Of a stretch of DNA of 64,000 nucleotides, positions 26,023 to 39,300 are shown piece by piece. The translations under genes and the position numbers were made by a program. Position 1 is the first letter of the stretch; every line of letters starts with the position of its first letter. Below the pieces are notes generated by a model. The model saw nothing but the letters and a program-made list of their open reading frames with translations. It made no database searches and had not been told where the DNA came from. This DNA is from Apostichopus japonicus (lineage: Eukaryota; Echinodermata; Holothuroidea; Aspidochirotida; Stichopodidae), in contig NC_092577.1 in the NCBI RefSeq assembly GCF_037975245.1, positions 31,213,398 through 31,277,397 on the forward strand, written 5' to 3'.

Positions 26023-27151
26023 GTGCAATAGTGCAAATATTTCATGAGTTGAAAGATGGAATGTTCCATTCAACGAGGCGCAGCCGAGTTGAATAGAGCG
26101 GATTTTGCATGCAATCAACGAGCAATTGACCAATCAAATGACCAGAATACAATTAGGTGTTGTATAAATAGGGTTCATTCATACTTGTTAAAAATTGTCG
26201 AATCTGATTTTGGCCTATTGTCGTCAGGCTGATCGTGCATTAAACATGTTGATAATGCAATGTCAACTCACCGGCGGATGAACATAAGTTGAAAAAAACG
26301 ACAATCTTGGCAGGCTTTAAACCCAATCCCAGAGCTATAGCTGGCTAAGTTAATTCAAAACAAAAGGATCAGATCAAGACGTATGGTATGGCAACGAGCT
26401 CTCGACTCATTGAGAACTACATAGCTAAGCACTGTGTATACTGTACTATATGACGTATTCATAGTACACGTAAATGACCGTTATGTCGACTAACGCTTTC
26501 GCTGTACGGCTCGGTCCATGTTGTTATGTTAACTGGACGCACGCGCAGTAGACCTATGCCCTTACATCAGATCGTTATGCTGCACATGTTTTTTTTTCAA
26601 TGTATACATAAATACTGTCATTTTCTTGTCTTTTTATTTGCTGATTTTACATTGATCTGAGACTTTTAGCTATAATAAAAATGAAGAAAAACGGGTACCT
26701 TTTTGTGACAATCATTGGGGTTTTTTTTCTCTCAAGGTTTTTATTAAATTGTAACGTCCTGAGATTAAACTTAACGTGTATTTAGTGCCATGTGTGAATG
26801 AACAGTTCGTGCATTATCCCGAGATTAACAAACGGTAGACCGTTGATTAACCCCTAATTATTGTTATAGCGCCAAAAACCCTCTCTGCGTAATTTATGGC
26901 TCTGTACTCTAATAACGCGCCGACAAGTTTTACACGCATTGGTGCTTTGCGTCAAAGCCATTATATCTAATGCGCGCGTACAACAAACATAATCCACGGA
27001 TCATTGTGACAAAACAGATATTATAGCAAGACTACATGAGTGAAATAAGCTTTTAACTTAATGTTTTATTGTGAAAGCAGTCGTAGCTGGAGTTTATATA
27101 TAGTTTATATAGCGATATTTTCACTGTCGAATTGTGCATATAGTTAATATC
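26023..27151. promoter_or_regulatory. Upstream region of the 27.15 kb gene
   Basis: No coding frame. A TATAAATA motif at about 26164 and TA-rich motifs near 27100-27115 are possible core-promoter elements, but the transcription start cannot be fixed from sequence. Confidence 0.3.
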
Positions 27152-28814
27152 ATGGGTTCAGCAGCAATCGCATCCAAGCACCAATCTCAGTTAGCTGGAA
27201 ACTCATTTGAGCATGTGTTCCCAGCAAAGACTATTCCTAAGAGAAGGAATAAACCATCCACGGAAAATGGAACAACTTCGAACCCGACAGGAAGTTTAGC
27301 AAAGAGTTCCGTCGATGGAGAAATGATCAATTTCGACAAACATCTGGAAGACATTTTTGGTCCGTTTACGAAAACCAAGCCGGATATCGATAGACAAACG
27401 GCGAGCAATTCGGATGACAGTAAGTCGGATGATTCAAAATTCGATCTGGTCGTTTTACTGTCGGCTGAGGATCTCCATAGCAACCATAAAGGGATGTCGA
27501 CATCCATTCCGAGCTTTGATGATCAACTTGACAGTCTAGCCGATGACATCGACGATGCCTTAACCGGTCACGATGACGTCATGAAAGCAATACGAGGGCA
27601 TTCTTTAACCAGGGTCGATTCGAGTGTAGGAATAATGGACCCTGGCGGTGAATTGAGGAAGAAAGGAAGCGCAATAGAACCCCTACCAGGTGTCATCCCT
27701 ATCAGGGTGAACTGGTCCGATCCAGAAAAAATAATGAGGTAAAAGTTGGTTGGTTTGAAAAAAAGCAAGAGAAAATGTTACCATAAAGATATAAAAAATA
27801 TAGTAACCGCCGATATAGGCCTATATAGCTGATTTTAATGGTAGTTTGTAGTAAATACGTTTTTGGGGTTAATTTTGCTTAAGTTTTATTTTATACCAGG
27901 ATCCGATAAATAATGCATTTTTAAAAAGTTTGTGTTAATCGTTTTGTTTCAAAAAGTAACGGGGAATTAAGAACAGAAGAAATTGGGTTGTCGAATTCAT
28001 TTCATATAAAGATAACGATATGACTGTGTTAGCCATTACTTTATGTTTGACAAAGAGGTGCATAAAATATCAATATATTGCTAATGTTCGTATGTTTATT
28101 ATAAATTGTGCTGCAGCTGATCAAATTTATATTGAACAAGTTAATTTAAATAAAGCAAGAAGTTTGGTTTGTGATAGCACGTGTTTGCGTATCTGGTAAA
28201 ATTAATAAAAGCTTAAAAAATAATAAAAATACAAGACCGTATCTAAACTTAAAGTTTACTAAAATTGTATGTCATTTCATTTTATCCAGTTTTCTATGTG
28301 TGTATGTGTGTGTTTGTTAGTGCATTTAATTTATCAGTTTAAAGCCTTCTTTAGTTTTTCTTTCATTTTATTGAACACAGACAAGAAAGGCTCCTTCACA
28401 AGACATTTGAAGCTAAGATCAAATCCCTTCAAGATGTCACAATCAACATAGTTCAAGAACCGCATGCGGAGGTAAAGTAAACACAATTTAAGTCCCAAGA
28501 AAGGAAACAATGGAAGCTATACAAACCTCTACCCCCCCCCCATACTGTCACCCTTTACCCACACTCAAACCACATTCTGGAGCAAGAAAGGGAAAGCTTC
28601 GATGAATATATATATATATCATATATATATATATATAAAAATATATAAATATATTTGATATATATATATATATATCATATATATTTATAAATATATATAT
28701 ATATAAATATATATATATATTTATATATATACATATATATATATATAAATAAATAAATATATATATATTTATATATATATATAAATATATATATATATAT
28801 TTATATATAAATAA

Positions 28815-28845
<31 letters not shown>

Positions 28846-28858
28846 AATATATATTAAT

Positions 28859-28889
<31 letters not shown>

Positions 28890-28945
28890 CAAATATATAA
28901 ATATATTTGATATATATATATATATATATATCATATATATTTATA

Positions 28946-28979
<34 letters not shown>

Positions 28980-28993
28980 AATATATATATATT

Positions 28994-29029
<36 letters not shown>

Positions 29030-29043
29030 AATATATATATATT

Positions 29044-29074
<31 letters not shown>

Positions 29075-29103
29075 TTATATATAAATAAATAAATATATAT
29101 ATA

Positions 29104-29168
<65 letters not shown>

Positions 29169-29855
29169 CAGGCAACACCAGGCAACAGTTGATAGATAGA
29201 CGCCAATCAACCAAACATATAGTTTTAGGATCAGTTCATCGTATTTGTCGTAATTAACCTCTTTTGGATTCTAAATGTTTTTCTCTTCTTTGTTCTAAGT
29301 TCCCTTCTTGCTAGTTTCTGAAATTTCAATTTTCTCACTTTTATATATTCGCTAACTTTTGTGATTTAAATTCAAATCGTTTCATATAATAAAAATAATT
29401 ATAAGGAATACGGTACATAAAACGGTTTGTTCCCTTTGTTTTTATTGAGCAGGTAGATGTAAAGAACACGCAAACATCAACCGGGTCGGGTGACTCCCAT
29501 GATTCCATTACGCCTAATGAACCAGTGTAAGTTTCAATTTTTAATTTCTATTATACCATATCTCCAATATACACCTGATGAAATGTATAATGTAAACACG
29601 GTCAGTACCTTTAAGTCACAGCGGATATATCCGTGAATAAGTACATGAAAATAACGTTCTTTTTTATCTTACATTTTTGGACAGATTATTCTGTAGAAAG
29701 TAAAAAATAAAAATAAAAAAATAAAAATTATGTTTCCGAAATATTTTGTTCATTTCAGGACAAAACCAAAACCAATTATCATTCAGTTTGAGTACTCGAA
29801 CGAAGAGCTGGAGTTGATGCGGAGTATAGAAAAGGAGTATGGATGGCAGCACTAA
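27152..29855 (+). CDS. Unrecognised four-exon gene, 282-residue hydrophilic protein
   Basis: Exons 27152-27738, 28381-28471, 29453-29526 and 29759-29855 join in frame with GT-AG introns in phases 2, 0 and 2; AATAAA follows at 30126. The ATG at 27152 is the first in the frame. There is no signal peptide or membrane segment, so the protein should be cytoplasmic or nuclear. Residues 25-32 hold a basic patch (TIPKRRNK). Residues about 90-150 are Asp/Ser-rich and probably disordered. Residues 183-215 ([10 protein letters not shown], then a charged helix-like stretch [17 protein letters not shown]) and the C-terminus ([20 protein letters not shown]) look like short ordered modules. I do not recognise the family. 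The N-terminus MGSAAIA does not fit the usual N-myristoylation pattern because Ile occupies the fifth position from Gly. Confidence 0.78.
28604..29168. repeat. (TA)n-rich low-complexity tract in intron 2
   Basis: More than 560 bases of TA repeats interrupted by TAAATA and TTTATA variants, with internal self-similarity and many short palindromes. It fills much of the 981-base intron between the second and third exons of the 27.15 kb gene. Confidence 0.95.
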
Positions 29856-30125
29856 CAGCCTGACAGATATAAGACGAGAAATATTAAAAATAATAAAAAC
29901 CTTCTTATTATGTTATTTTCATAATTATTCTGCGCAATCAAAAATGAAAAGTACAGCAAAGAATGAGATTTTTTTACTTGTTTCAATGTGTAGTTTTGTG
30001 CCCTATCTTTGTACGACGTATGTTGACTAACGGGACAAATTTCGTCACAGTATCGCAAATACATTCAGTATCACCGTGTAAAGGATACCTGGTTTTAATG
30101 TTACGCGTTATTTATTATATGTTAC

Positions 30126-30131
30126 AATAAA
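30126..30131 (+). terminator. Polyadenylation signal of the 27.15 kb gene
   Basis: AATAAA lies 271 bases after the stop codon, the first good hexamer downstream of it. Confidence 0.5.
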
Positions 30132-30528
30132 TCATTTAGGTGGAACTGATTTGGGCTTTTCTTGAACATTAAAAAAAAAACTAAAAAAACATCAAGGTGT
30201 CGAAATATGCAGTCAATTTCGACACGGTGATTTTTTTGTACAGTTTTTTAATGTATATGTTTTATCTCATTGCGAGGGCCAATGGAATCCAGTACCAGAT
30301 CGGTCCCCGTGGGTGGGGAGGGGGTAGGGTTGGTCAATTCCTAGAAGCTAATTCATTCAATATTTTGAGTTTGATGCTACCATCGAGTTTTCCATTTTAA
30401 TTGTATCTGATGCTGCGCAGATTCTTGATCCTGGGCGGCGATCTATTTTTTCTCATGCAAGTTTGTTGTTCACGCGAACAGCAGCGAGGAAGTTTTGTCC
30501 GTTTGGTGTTCTACACTTGTTAAGCTCG

Positions 30529-30534
<6 letters not shown>

Positions 30535-30627
<93 letters not shown>

Positions 30628-30935
30628 AATAACGGAAAAACTGTTAAACAACTATGCTGCATTTAGAGAAAGGCTGGATCTCGAGTGAGATACAATAATT
30701 GAATTAGGTAAGTGATTGGAAGTAAAACAGCCAATGTTTGGTTTTTGCAGAGCTTTCGAGCAAAACTAGCTCTTCTTCAGTGCATGATCACCGAAAGTGA
30801 CAAGGAGTAGCAGGAATTGAAAAAGTTTCAATTCCTGCTACTCCTTGTCACTTTCGGTGATCATGCACTGAAGAAGAGCTAGTTTTGCTCGAAAGCTCTG
30901 CAAAAACCAAACATTGGCTGTTTTACTTCCAATCA

Positions 30936-31004
<69 letters not shown>
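30535..31004. repeat. (TA)n tracts flanking a perfect 114-bp-arm palindrome
   Basis: A (TA)n run occupies about 30535-30624. Then 30709-30822 and 30826-30939 are exact reverse complements with only AAG between them. The right arm runs straight into a second (TA)n run (30938-31002). The arm sequence includes CTGAAGAAGAGCTAG and CTCGAAAGCTCTGC, a motif style found at the ends of some retroelements, but it is not a gene. Confidence 0.97.
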
Positions 31005-31009
<5 letters not shown>

Positions 31010-31056
31010 AGAATTGCACGGTACGTAGTAGTAATTAATCAACATTAGTATATATG

Positions 31057-31283
31057 TAGATAGACCTATATATATCCATATATCCAGAGAGAAGTACTAA
31101 TCAAACAATTTGCATACTTTCGAATGTCAAAATTTGCGGGGACAGAAAATTAATGGTTGGTTGTAATAAATAGATAGACCTATATACTCATATATCAAGA
31201 GAGTAATACTAATCAAACAATATGCTACTTTCGAATGTCAAAATTTGCGGGGACAGAAAATTAATGGTTGGTTATAATAAATA
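31057..31283. repeat. 114-bp tandem duplication
   Basis: The sequence starting TAGATAGACCTATATA at 31057 repeats at 31171 with few changes, each copy ending with AATTAATGGTTGGTT and TAATAAATA. No coding capacity is seen. Confidence 0.9.
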
Positions 31284-31508
31284 TATACATGAATGCACCA
31301 CAGAGTACGGTAGTTTACCATCTGTCCGCGTTCCATGGTATTGTGACTCTACTTTTGTAAACGACGAACTGGTAACAAAGTGTTGCACGTCAAGCGTAAA
31401 TTGCAAAACTATCACTGACTTCACGATCTGGTTGTTACTCATGGACTGAGTGCTAAAATCAGAGAGAGACATTACTGAATGGTTCCAGGCGATTCACAGG
31501 TCTGCAGG

Positions 31509-31889
31509 CAGATGCGGAGCTAGGGGTATTGGTCAGGGGGGGGGGCGAGAATGGTCTGTAGGGGCGCTTTCGACACTATCTAAGCGGAGCGCCACCACGG
31601 GTTGGCGCGTAGCGTACAGAATTTTTTTGATTAAAGATACTCCCTAGATCGCCGGAAATGACCCTTTTCGGGCCTGGCTAATTTGCAGATAAACGAAGAA
31701 TAAATAGGTGTCATCGCCAAATTACACCAACAAAATGTGACAAATGTCAATAGGTAGATGAGAGCGCAATAAAAAGTCAATAATCGCGAATAAGTAAAAA
31801 GTGTTAAAGAGCTGAAAAGGGCGCCAGCAGTCCATTTGAGTCCGTCAGGGGGGCATCCGCCCCCTGACTGTATGGACGCTCCGCCACTG
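31509..31889 (-). mobile_element. hAT-like MITE family A, copy 1
   Basis: The 381-bp copy lies in reverse orientation to copies 2 and 4. Left terminus CAGATGCGGAGC, right terminus GCTCCGCCACTG. TCTGCAGG is duplicated exactly at 31501-31508 and 31890-31897. It shares the full interior with the other three copies, including the GGTCATTTCCGGCGATC block (reversed here). No coding capacity. Confidence 0.93.
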
Positions 31890-32125
31890 TCTGCAGGGTG
31901 TGCGAGGAACATGAACAAAAAGTTACTTTTTGAAGCAGAATGCAAACATTCATACTGGTTGTGATGATACTATACAATCACTATTTTGTAATGAGTCGGA
32001 CATGCTGTACATTGAGAGGTTTGAATATATTTGATGTAGGAAGTACAGCAAGACGCATCTAAAGGTGACATGAATGTCATCACAGTGATAGATGTTGACC
32101 ACCAACTTCCACTGATATGTTTCTT

Positions 32126-32512
32126 CAGTGGCGGAGCGTCCATACATTCAGGGAGCGGATGCCCCCCCCCCCCCCCTGACGGACTCAAATGGACTGCTGG
32201 CGCCCTTTTCAGCTCTTTACCACTTTTTACTTATTCGCGATTATTGACTTTTTTATTGCGCTCTAATCTACCTATTGACATTTGTCACATTTTGTTGGTG
32301 TAATTTGGCGATGACACCTATTTATTCTTCGTTTATCTGCAAATTAGCCAGGCCCGGAAAGGGTCATTTCCGGCGATCTAGGGAGTACCTTTACTCAAAA
32401 AATCTCTGTACGCTACGCGCCAACCTGTGGTGGCGCTCCGCTAGATAGTGTCGAAAGCGCCCCTAGAGACCATTTTCGCCCCTCCAGACCAATACCCTTA
32501 GCTCCGCCACTG
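32126..32512 (+). mobile_element. hAT-like MITE family A, copy 2
   Basis: The 387-bp copy begins CAGTGGCGGAGC and ends GCTCCGCCACTG, with TGTTTCTT duplicated exactly at 32118-32125 and 32513-32520. It lies 236 bases from copy 1 in opposite orientation, so the pair could fold into a long hairpin. Confidence 0.95.
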
Positions 32513-32520
32513 TGTTTCTT

Positions 32521-34077
32521 GTACTCAATGTTTTACATGTGCATACTAAACAGCAGATCTGTCCAACTTCCACAACTTGAGATTTATTTACGATAATTGT
32601 CACTATTTGATCATTGTTGACTCTAACTGACTTCCAGTCAACAAAAAAACAATAGTGTTCTGACGCACTAATTTTGGTTCACCTATAGAAACCTAATCTG
32701 AGGTGAATTCAAGCTTTCCTTCTTGAGATATCATGTTTACATACTTTTGACATATGGACCGCAGCTGAATCCAAATTATATGTGACTTTCACATCGAATA
32801 CAGATAAAAAAGAACTTTAGAAGCATCATCCCCTCTTGAGTTAATCATGTTTACAAGTTGTGTGGACTTTGCGTCTGCCAATCCATTATTACCTCTACTC
32901 AAAGCAATAGAGCACATCTACAAATCATATATGCATCAATATGTAACTATATGAAAGAAGTACAAGCTTCCCTCCAATTGAATTATTGTGTTTACAAAGT
33001 ATAGGTGTCACCACCACACATACACATATGGGGCACATATACATAGCTATAACCACAACTGTCAGTTTCATGTGAACCATGTGGTTCGCCTTCCATCGTG
33101 AGATATCTTGCCAACAAAGTTTCCCTATTTGGCTACTATACTGACTATAGAAGTGTACTCAAAATGGTATTCCAGCAAACCTAATACAAGGATTGCGTAT
33201 AAGGTTTCCTTGAGCTAACCTGTTTATCATTTTCCTTTTCTTCATTTGCACCCGAAATGATATTCAGATTTACCAGAATAGCCTTCTTGTATTCAACGTG
33301 CAATACCAATATACCAAGTATGAGACGTCACTTCTCAGTGTAACATATTTTCTTTCCACATACTGGTTTACATGTGAAACATAATATGCACACACCCTAT
33401 AGCATGACTAGATAGGTAATGATTTCATAAAAAAAAAATGAAAGAAATAAATACTTTCTAGATAGATAGAAACAGTTTTTATTGAGCACAGTGACACTTT
33501 CAATACAGATATGGATTATTGCATTAATATTGCAGCCTTGCAGGCCCTAAACGAATTTTAATTTGCTGATTCGGCCTAGTGCTTATAGTACATACAGGTT
33601 ACAACGTTAATGCTCATGTCGTTCTACTCTTCAGGGACTAGCCTAGGCCTAAGTTACTCTACCACGAACGTTAGACAATCGAACGCATTACTTTTTTTCC
33701 ACACAAGCAAAACAAGCACAGACTTTACAACCCCATCAGCAGAAAAGAATGGATAGGGACTGAATACTTATTAATGGTACAGGAATACCTGGTCATTGCA
33801 TGCTAAAAGTTCATGGTAACCAGGAATGAATCTCGGAATTTTATGAAAGAGGGGGCGTGGCTCTTGGCCCGTCGTCGAAGTTGATTCCCCGGTAGGGTTT
33901 CTATGGCATCCCCGCCCCCTCCTCCCCTAAAAAAAAAAAATAGGCGTCAATGTAATGGTGCATTCCGAAACAAAGAGAAAATTGATAGGTAAAATTAGAT
34001 ATTTAATAACGCCCAAACGCAAGGTTGTGCTAATGAGTACTTTTGAAGTTTGGTGTGATGTTGGCAAGAAAAGAAGG
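32521..34077. other. Intergenic, no gene recognised
   Basis: AT-rich sequence without domains, RNA genes or named repeats; an A-run occurs at about 33929-33940. Confidence 0.4.
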
Positions 34078-34490
34078 GGTGAGGGTTGTGCAAGGCAGCA
34101 CATTGCACCGGTGAGGGTTGTATACCACTCTGCACCGGTGAGGGTTGTACACCACACTGCATCGGTGAGGCTTGTATACCACACTGCACCGGTGAGGGTT
34201 GTACACCACACTGCATCGGTGAGGCTTGTATACCACACTGCACCGGTGAGGGTTGTACACCGCACTGCACCAGTGAAGGTTGCACACCACACTTCACCAG
34301 TGAGGGTTGTACACCACACTGCACCGGCCAGGCTAGTTTACTACTCTGCACCGGTGAGGGTTGTACACCACACTGCACCGGTGAGGCTTGTACATCACAC
34401 TGCACCGGTGAGGGTTGTACACCACGTTGCAACGGTGAGGGTTGTACAGCATTCTGCACCGATGAGGATGGTACACCACACTGCAACGGT
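34078..34490. repeat. 27-bp minisatellite, about 15 units
   Basis: The unit starting GCACCGGTGAGGGTTGTACA repeats every 27 bases from about 34078, with a partial two-unit alternation between GGGTTGTACACC and GGCTTGTATACC forms (54-bp higher order). Because 27 is divisible by three, several frames on both strands stay open, for example a nine-residue CTGEGCTPH repeat. No signal peptide, splice context or conserved domain supports translation. Confidence 0.93.
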
Positions 34491-35700
34491 TTGGGTCCAT
34501 GCCTGGAATATACGACATCTATGATATGACAATGTTTCATTGCCGGTGTGTCTGAAATCATGCAACAATAAACAGATATGATCCACTTTATGGTTATTAT
34601 ATTACATATATGATGACGTCACAAAGCAGCAGAGATAAAGAATTGTTTGGAGGAGATTTATCGGAAAATGTTTTGTCTTATTTTTGATAACATTTTGCGA
34701 AACGTTTCTAAAACCCTTTCGTGTGTGTTTGTGTGTTATTGTTGTTGTTCAAGCGACTCAATATTTAATATTATTAACAGCTTTATCAGAAACTCAGAAA
34801 AGATTTGGTGAAATGATAAGAATGATTTTAGCAATGATTCAGAAAAGTTTCCCTGTTATCCTAGCAAGGAATTCAGCTTTAATACTTTCAAAATGTAGTA
34901 AACAACAATTTGATATGTGTAGCTTTACAACATAAAATAAATAAATTATGAATTAAATAATGGATTAAATAACTAAATAAGAAAAAAGAGACGTTTTCTT
35001 GGAGCTATTTATAGGCCTAATAAGATCTTGATAAACGTTGCATTACGACCTTTTTTCTTCATTTTTATCAAGTTTCTAACCAATATTATCATTACTGTAT
35101 AGAGGAAACGATTTGGTGATATAAATTTACAGGTAATTCACTTTTGTCATTAAAACAATCTGATCCAAAATGAAATAAAAATTACAATAATGGAAGCGAC
35201 ACTGGTGTATAGACGGTTGCTTTATTCTATTATATTCCACTTACGTTTTCAGAGATAAAGATTCTTGTACGATTATATACATTGGAAACGTAATTCCCAG
35301 AAGGAAAAAAATATATTAGACTGCTGAATGGGGAACATAATTATTGTAAGCAATCCTATTGAAATTTCCATCCAATTCCTACATGGTGTTCTCGAGATAT
35401 ATATATGATAGTTGAAATTGTGACAGTTCGTACCACAAGTGAACTTAAAAGCAAACAATTTTAAATGCCATAGTTGCACACTCAAAATTATATATTTGTC
35501 TTTATATATTTGTTTTTATATTTTTTTCAAATATTTGATGTTCTTCACCTTGGACTGGGTATCAGGCTCTTGAACTATACCCTAGCCCCAACGAGATGTG
35601 AAGCTAACAATAAACCTATGACAGTAGCGCAATCATCATCCATACTGAGATGCATCCTGCAATTATGATATAGAAAATGGTCATTTTTTAACGTTTGAAG
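34491..35700. other. Intergenic, no gene recognised
   Basis: AT-rich, with several AATAAA-like motifs (34937, 34967) but no gene to which they can be tied. Confidence 0.35.
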
Positions 35701-36116
35701 CAATGGTGGAGCTAGGGGTATTGGTCAGGGAGGGCTGGCGGCGAGAATGGTCTGTAGGGCGCTTTCGACACGGCGCGGAGCGTATATAATTTTTTTGAGT
35801 AAAGATACTCCTTAGATCGCCGGAAATGACCCATTCCGGGCCAAGTTGTTAATTTGCAGGTAAACGAAGAATAAATAGGTGTCATCGCCATTTGTCATCG
35901 CCATTTAATTAAAGACCGCCGTTAGAGCATTTTGTCAGAAAATTACACCAACAAAATGTGACAAAAGTCAATAGGTAGATGAGAGCGCAATAAAAAAGTC
36001 AATGATCGCGAATAAGTAAAAATTGGTAAAAAACTGAAAAGGGGGCCAGCAGTCAATTTGAGTCCGTCAAGGGGGGAGGGGCATCCGCCCCTGACTGTAT
36101 GGACGCTCCGCCACTG
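35701..36116 (-). mobile_element. hAT-like MITE family A, copy 3
   Basis: The 416-bp copy begins CAATGGTGGAGC and ends GCTCCGCCACTG; GTTTGAAG is duplicated exactly at 35693-35700 and 36117-36124. It is the longest copy: a CGCCATTTGTCATCGCC stretch shows an internal duplication, and a segment near 35908-35940 is absent from copies 1 and 2. It lies about 280 bases beyond the 3' end of the NXPE coding region. Confidence 0.93.
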
Positions 36117-36399
36117 GTTTGAAGGGATTATCAAACAAATTTGAGAGTGTGCTGTTATGACATCATACTTGTTTGCTTCAAAGTTCACTTCTGCCACAAA
36201 ACGTGTCAACTTCATAATACGCACATGTTATCTCGAAAAACGGTACATATGTAAATTTCACCCAGGATATTTACTTAAGAGTCATATTCCTCTTCCTTCA
36301 TTCAAATATAAGTTTTCCTCTGGATTTTACTTCTTATATACTATCCATCGTTGATGGGGGGAGGGGTGGGGGAGGGGGTGGAGGGGGGAGTCTTTACCG

Positions 36400-39300
36400 T
36401 CACTGACAAATCATTGTGAGCAGGTAATCCAACATCTGGATCAACGTGGTTTCCCGTGGGTGAACGTTATCAGGACACTCCTGTACAAGTGTCATGTCCC
36501 AAACATCTAGAAAAGAAATCCGCTCATCTTTACTAAATACATCTCTGAGGATCCTCTCGCCTTGAAGCGCCACCCAGTCACTAGAGACCAATAGAAATGC
36601 TCCGATCGAGTGCTCTCGAATATTCGCGCTTCTCACGATTATTCGAGTCTCGGGACGTCTCTCTAGTAAACGATCTATCGCACTTTTGACTGACAATAGC
36701 CGATCTCTGTAGAAGGTTTTGTCTGGGTACACCAAATGTGCCCACAGAGAAAGAATTATGTACACCCCTGGGCCCCCTTCTTGGTTATTATCTATTTCGT
36801 CGGCGATATAACCCAGTTCCCTGACTGACCCGGGCGTTCCCTTCCTCACAGGTGGGCCATGGAATTTAAAGAGCATAGTCGTATTTTGGCCGGTGCAATG
36901 TCTCATCCACTTGTTCCCATTATCGACGCAGTTAATTTTCTTTAGTATTATATACTCGTACATTTGTCTGGCCGTGGAATCACCGTAGAAATACATTGAT
37001 TTGAAATTGAGACAAGACTGGACTTGTTCCGATTCGAAATGAGTGAGCCGACAGTCGAAAGGTTGCCAGATACCCTTGTGAAAGAAACCCCGAGTAGAAA
37101 TTCCCGTTGGAACTGGTTGAAAATTACACAGAGGTAACTTAGAAGTCGTGAATGATGACGTAATGTTCGAGGCTTCCACTTGGAATGATGGCATTGGTAA
37201 GGTAGTAAATGGAACCTTTGTCCTGAAATGAAGAACGTTCGAAAAAGTCTTTTTGTATCATATTTTTTTACAATTTCATAGATACTCACATTCATACAGT
37301 ATCCGTATAGCCATTACTCCACCCCCAACCCCAACCCCACCACCATACCCGACCCCTTTTTTGCTGTTGTAAAAGGGTACTTAAATGCGAAATTTTGCGA
37401 CTTACAAAGGAAAAAAACTTACGTTGAAGAAAATATCTGTACGTATACCAGTAAACAAACCTACCATCTTTCCTTAATTTTGTCGAAAATGTTCAAGCTT
37501 CATGTAGAGGTCAAATTTTGTACATATACATTTCATTATTTAAACTACAAATATATTATAATCTACATCGTGCTAATAAGTAGGGGGGGGGTCAGGAGAG
37601 GTGCAATTAAAATTAGAGGTGCTATTAAAATATGACCAGATGCTAATCACGTGGTAGATTAGGAGTACATATGTTGAGTTAGAAGGTAAGAACGTTACTC
37701 TTAAAAACTTTTGTGAACTTTTGTATATAGCTGACTTTGTAATTCTAACTTCACCGGGTGTTTTTTTTATATCTTTATATAGGGGAGGAGGAGAGGTTGT
37801 CTTCGTTTGCAAGTCTGTAACATCTGCAACAATTTTTCAATGATGTATTAATGTATTTCAAATTCACCTTCAAATGTGAACAACAATTGGAACTTATTAA
37901 AGTGTGCCCTATATACGGCAAAGTAACTTGAGCGTTACTATATTGCAAACTTCTTAGCTTCAATGAAAACAACTTTCTGTATAACCGACAATCTGGCCAC
38001 AGAATTGTGCTAGGAAGCATTTGAAGTTGTACCTCTCTTTAAAGAGCTTAAACTTCTTACTCTCTTTGACCTATATCATTATCAACTTGGGATTTTTTTT
38101 TATATAAATTTCACAAAGGTACACTCCCAGTAGCTTTCAATAATTTCTATTGTAGTAACATTCCTTTAACACTCGTTATAAACACTCTCTAAGTCAACCA
38201 TATTCTAGAACTATCCGCAGTCAAACCCAAGTGTATACGAAGTACTGGTGTACATTTCTGGAACTCACTTGATCAAGATATCAAAAACTCAAATACTCTT
38301 AACTCATTTAAAAGAAAACTCAGTCATTACCTTTTAACTAATAGTACAAACCACCCACGCTGACTTGTTACATTGTCTCTTTGTATGGATTTGCTTTTAC
38401 CTTTCTTCGCTTCCTCTTTATTTATTTTTTCTCTGTTTTTCCTTATCTCTTTACTCTCTCTGTACTTATATGTGATTTTTGAAATTCTCTTTTGTTTGTT
38501 AAGGGTCCAGACTCGAAAAGTCTCTACTTACTTCTGGTTCCTCCACTTCCATTGATTGTAGCATATTTTGTACTTTGTTATTGTTATTTCATCATAATGT
38601 GAGTAAATTACTCATTGACTCTGTTACTGTTTATATATATGGAAAGTGGAAAATAAACTTGAAACTTGAAGTTAAATAACCGGTAACCACAAAATAAGGT
38701 ATACAGAAAGTGCTCCCCCCCCCCCAGCTCATCTATTGCTAAATACAGAATTTAATCGAAAGTAAGCTATTTAAAATGTTATGATAAATGAAAATCTATA
38801 AACATGGAAATTGGATGGTAAGTTTTCTTGGGGGGGGGGGGGGGGTTGGGGTCATCCGAACCCCAAGAACCCTCACCCCTAACCCACTTTGTGCAGTGTA
38901 GAGCCGAAGTATGATGACTGATAAAAATTCGACCTACCGTAGGAGAGCTTTGTATTCTTTTGGCGTGATTAACTTTTTTAACTTTTTGGTTGACTTTGAT
39001 GCGTCGAAGTTGAAATGAGTCCAATCCCGACATGAGATATTGCTGTTTTCCGCTTTGTTGCAGAACCAAGGCCCATGAGTGTGATTAGCGCTGAGATTAC
39101 AGAATGGAATCTATAATATAGAGAAATTAGTCCAAAACACAGACAAAATTGTAACATGAAAATAATTAATTTTTTTATGAAAATTTTGTGAAATTATTAT
39201 AAACACACTGTGCAAGTGTTGGCAATGAATATATATATATATATATATATATTATGTTCTGCAATTATTTTTCATATACGAATAGAAGATAACTGTGGGG

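Noticed and set aside
30759-30900. Possible hammerhead ribozyme from CTGAAGA and CGAAAG words in the palindrome arm
   Set aside because: The stem II closing pair and a proper stem III with cleavage site cannot be formed convincingly; only a loose resemblance to retroelement-end motifs.
33955-34561. Several 130-190 codon frames in the 27-bp minisatellite on both strands
   Set aside because: A repeat period divisible by three keeps frames open on both strands without selection.
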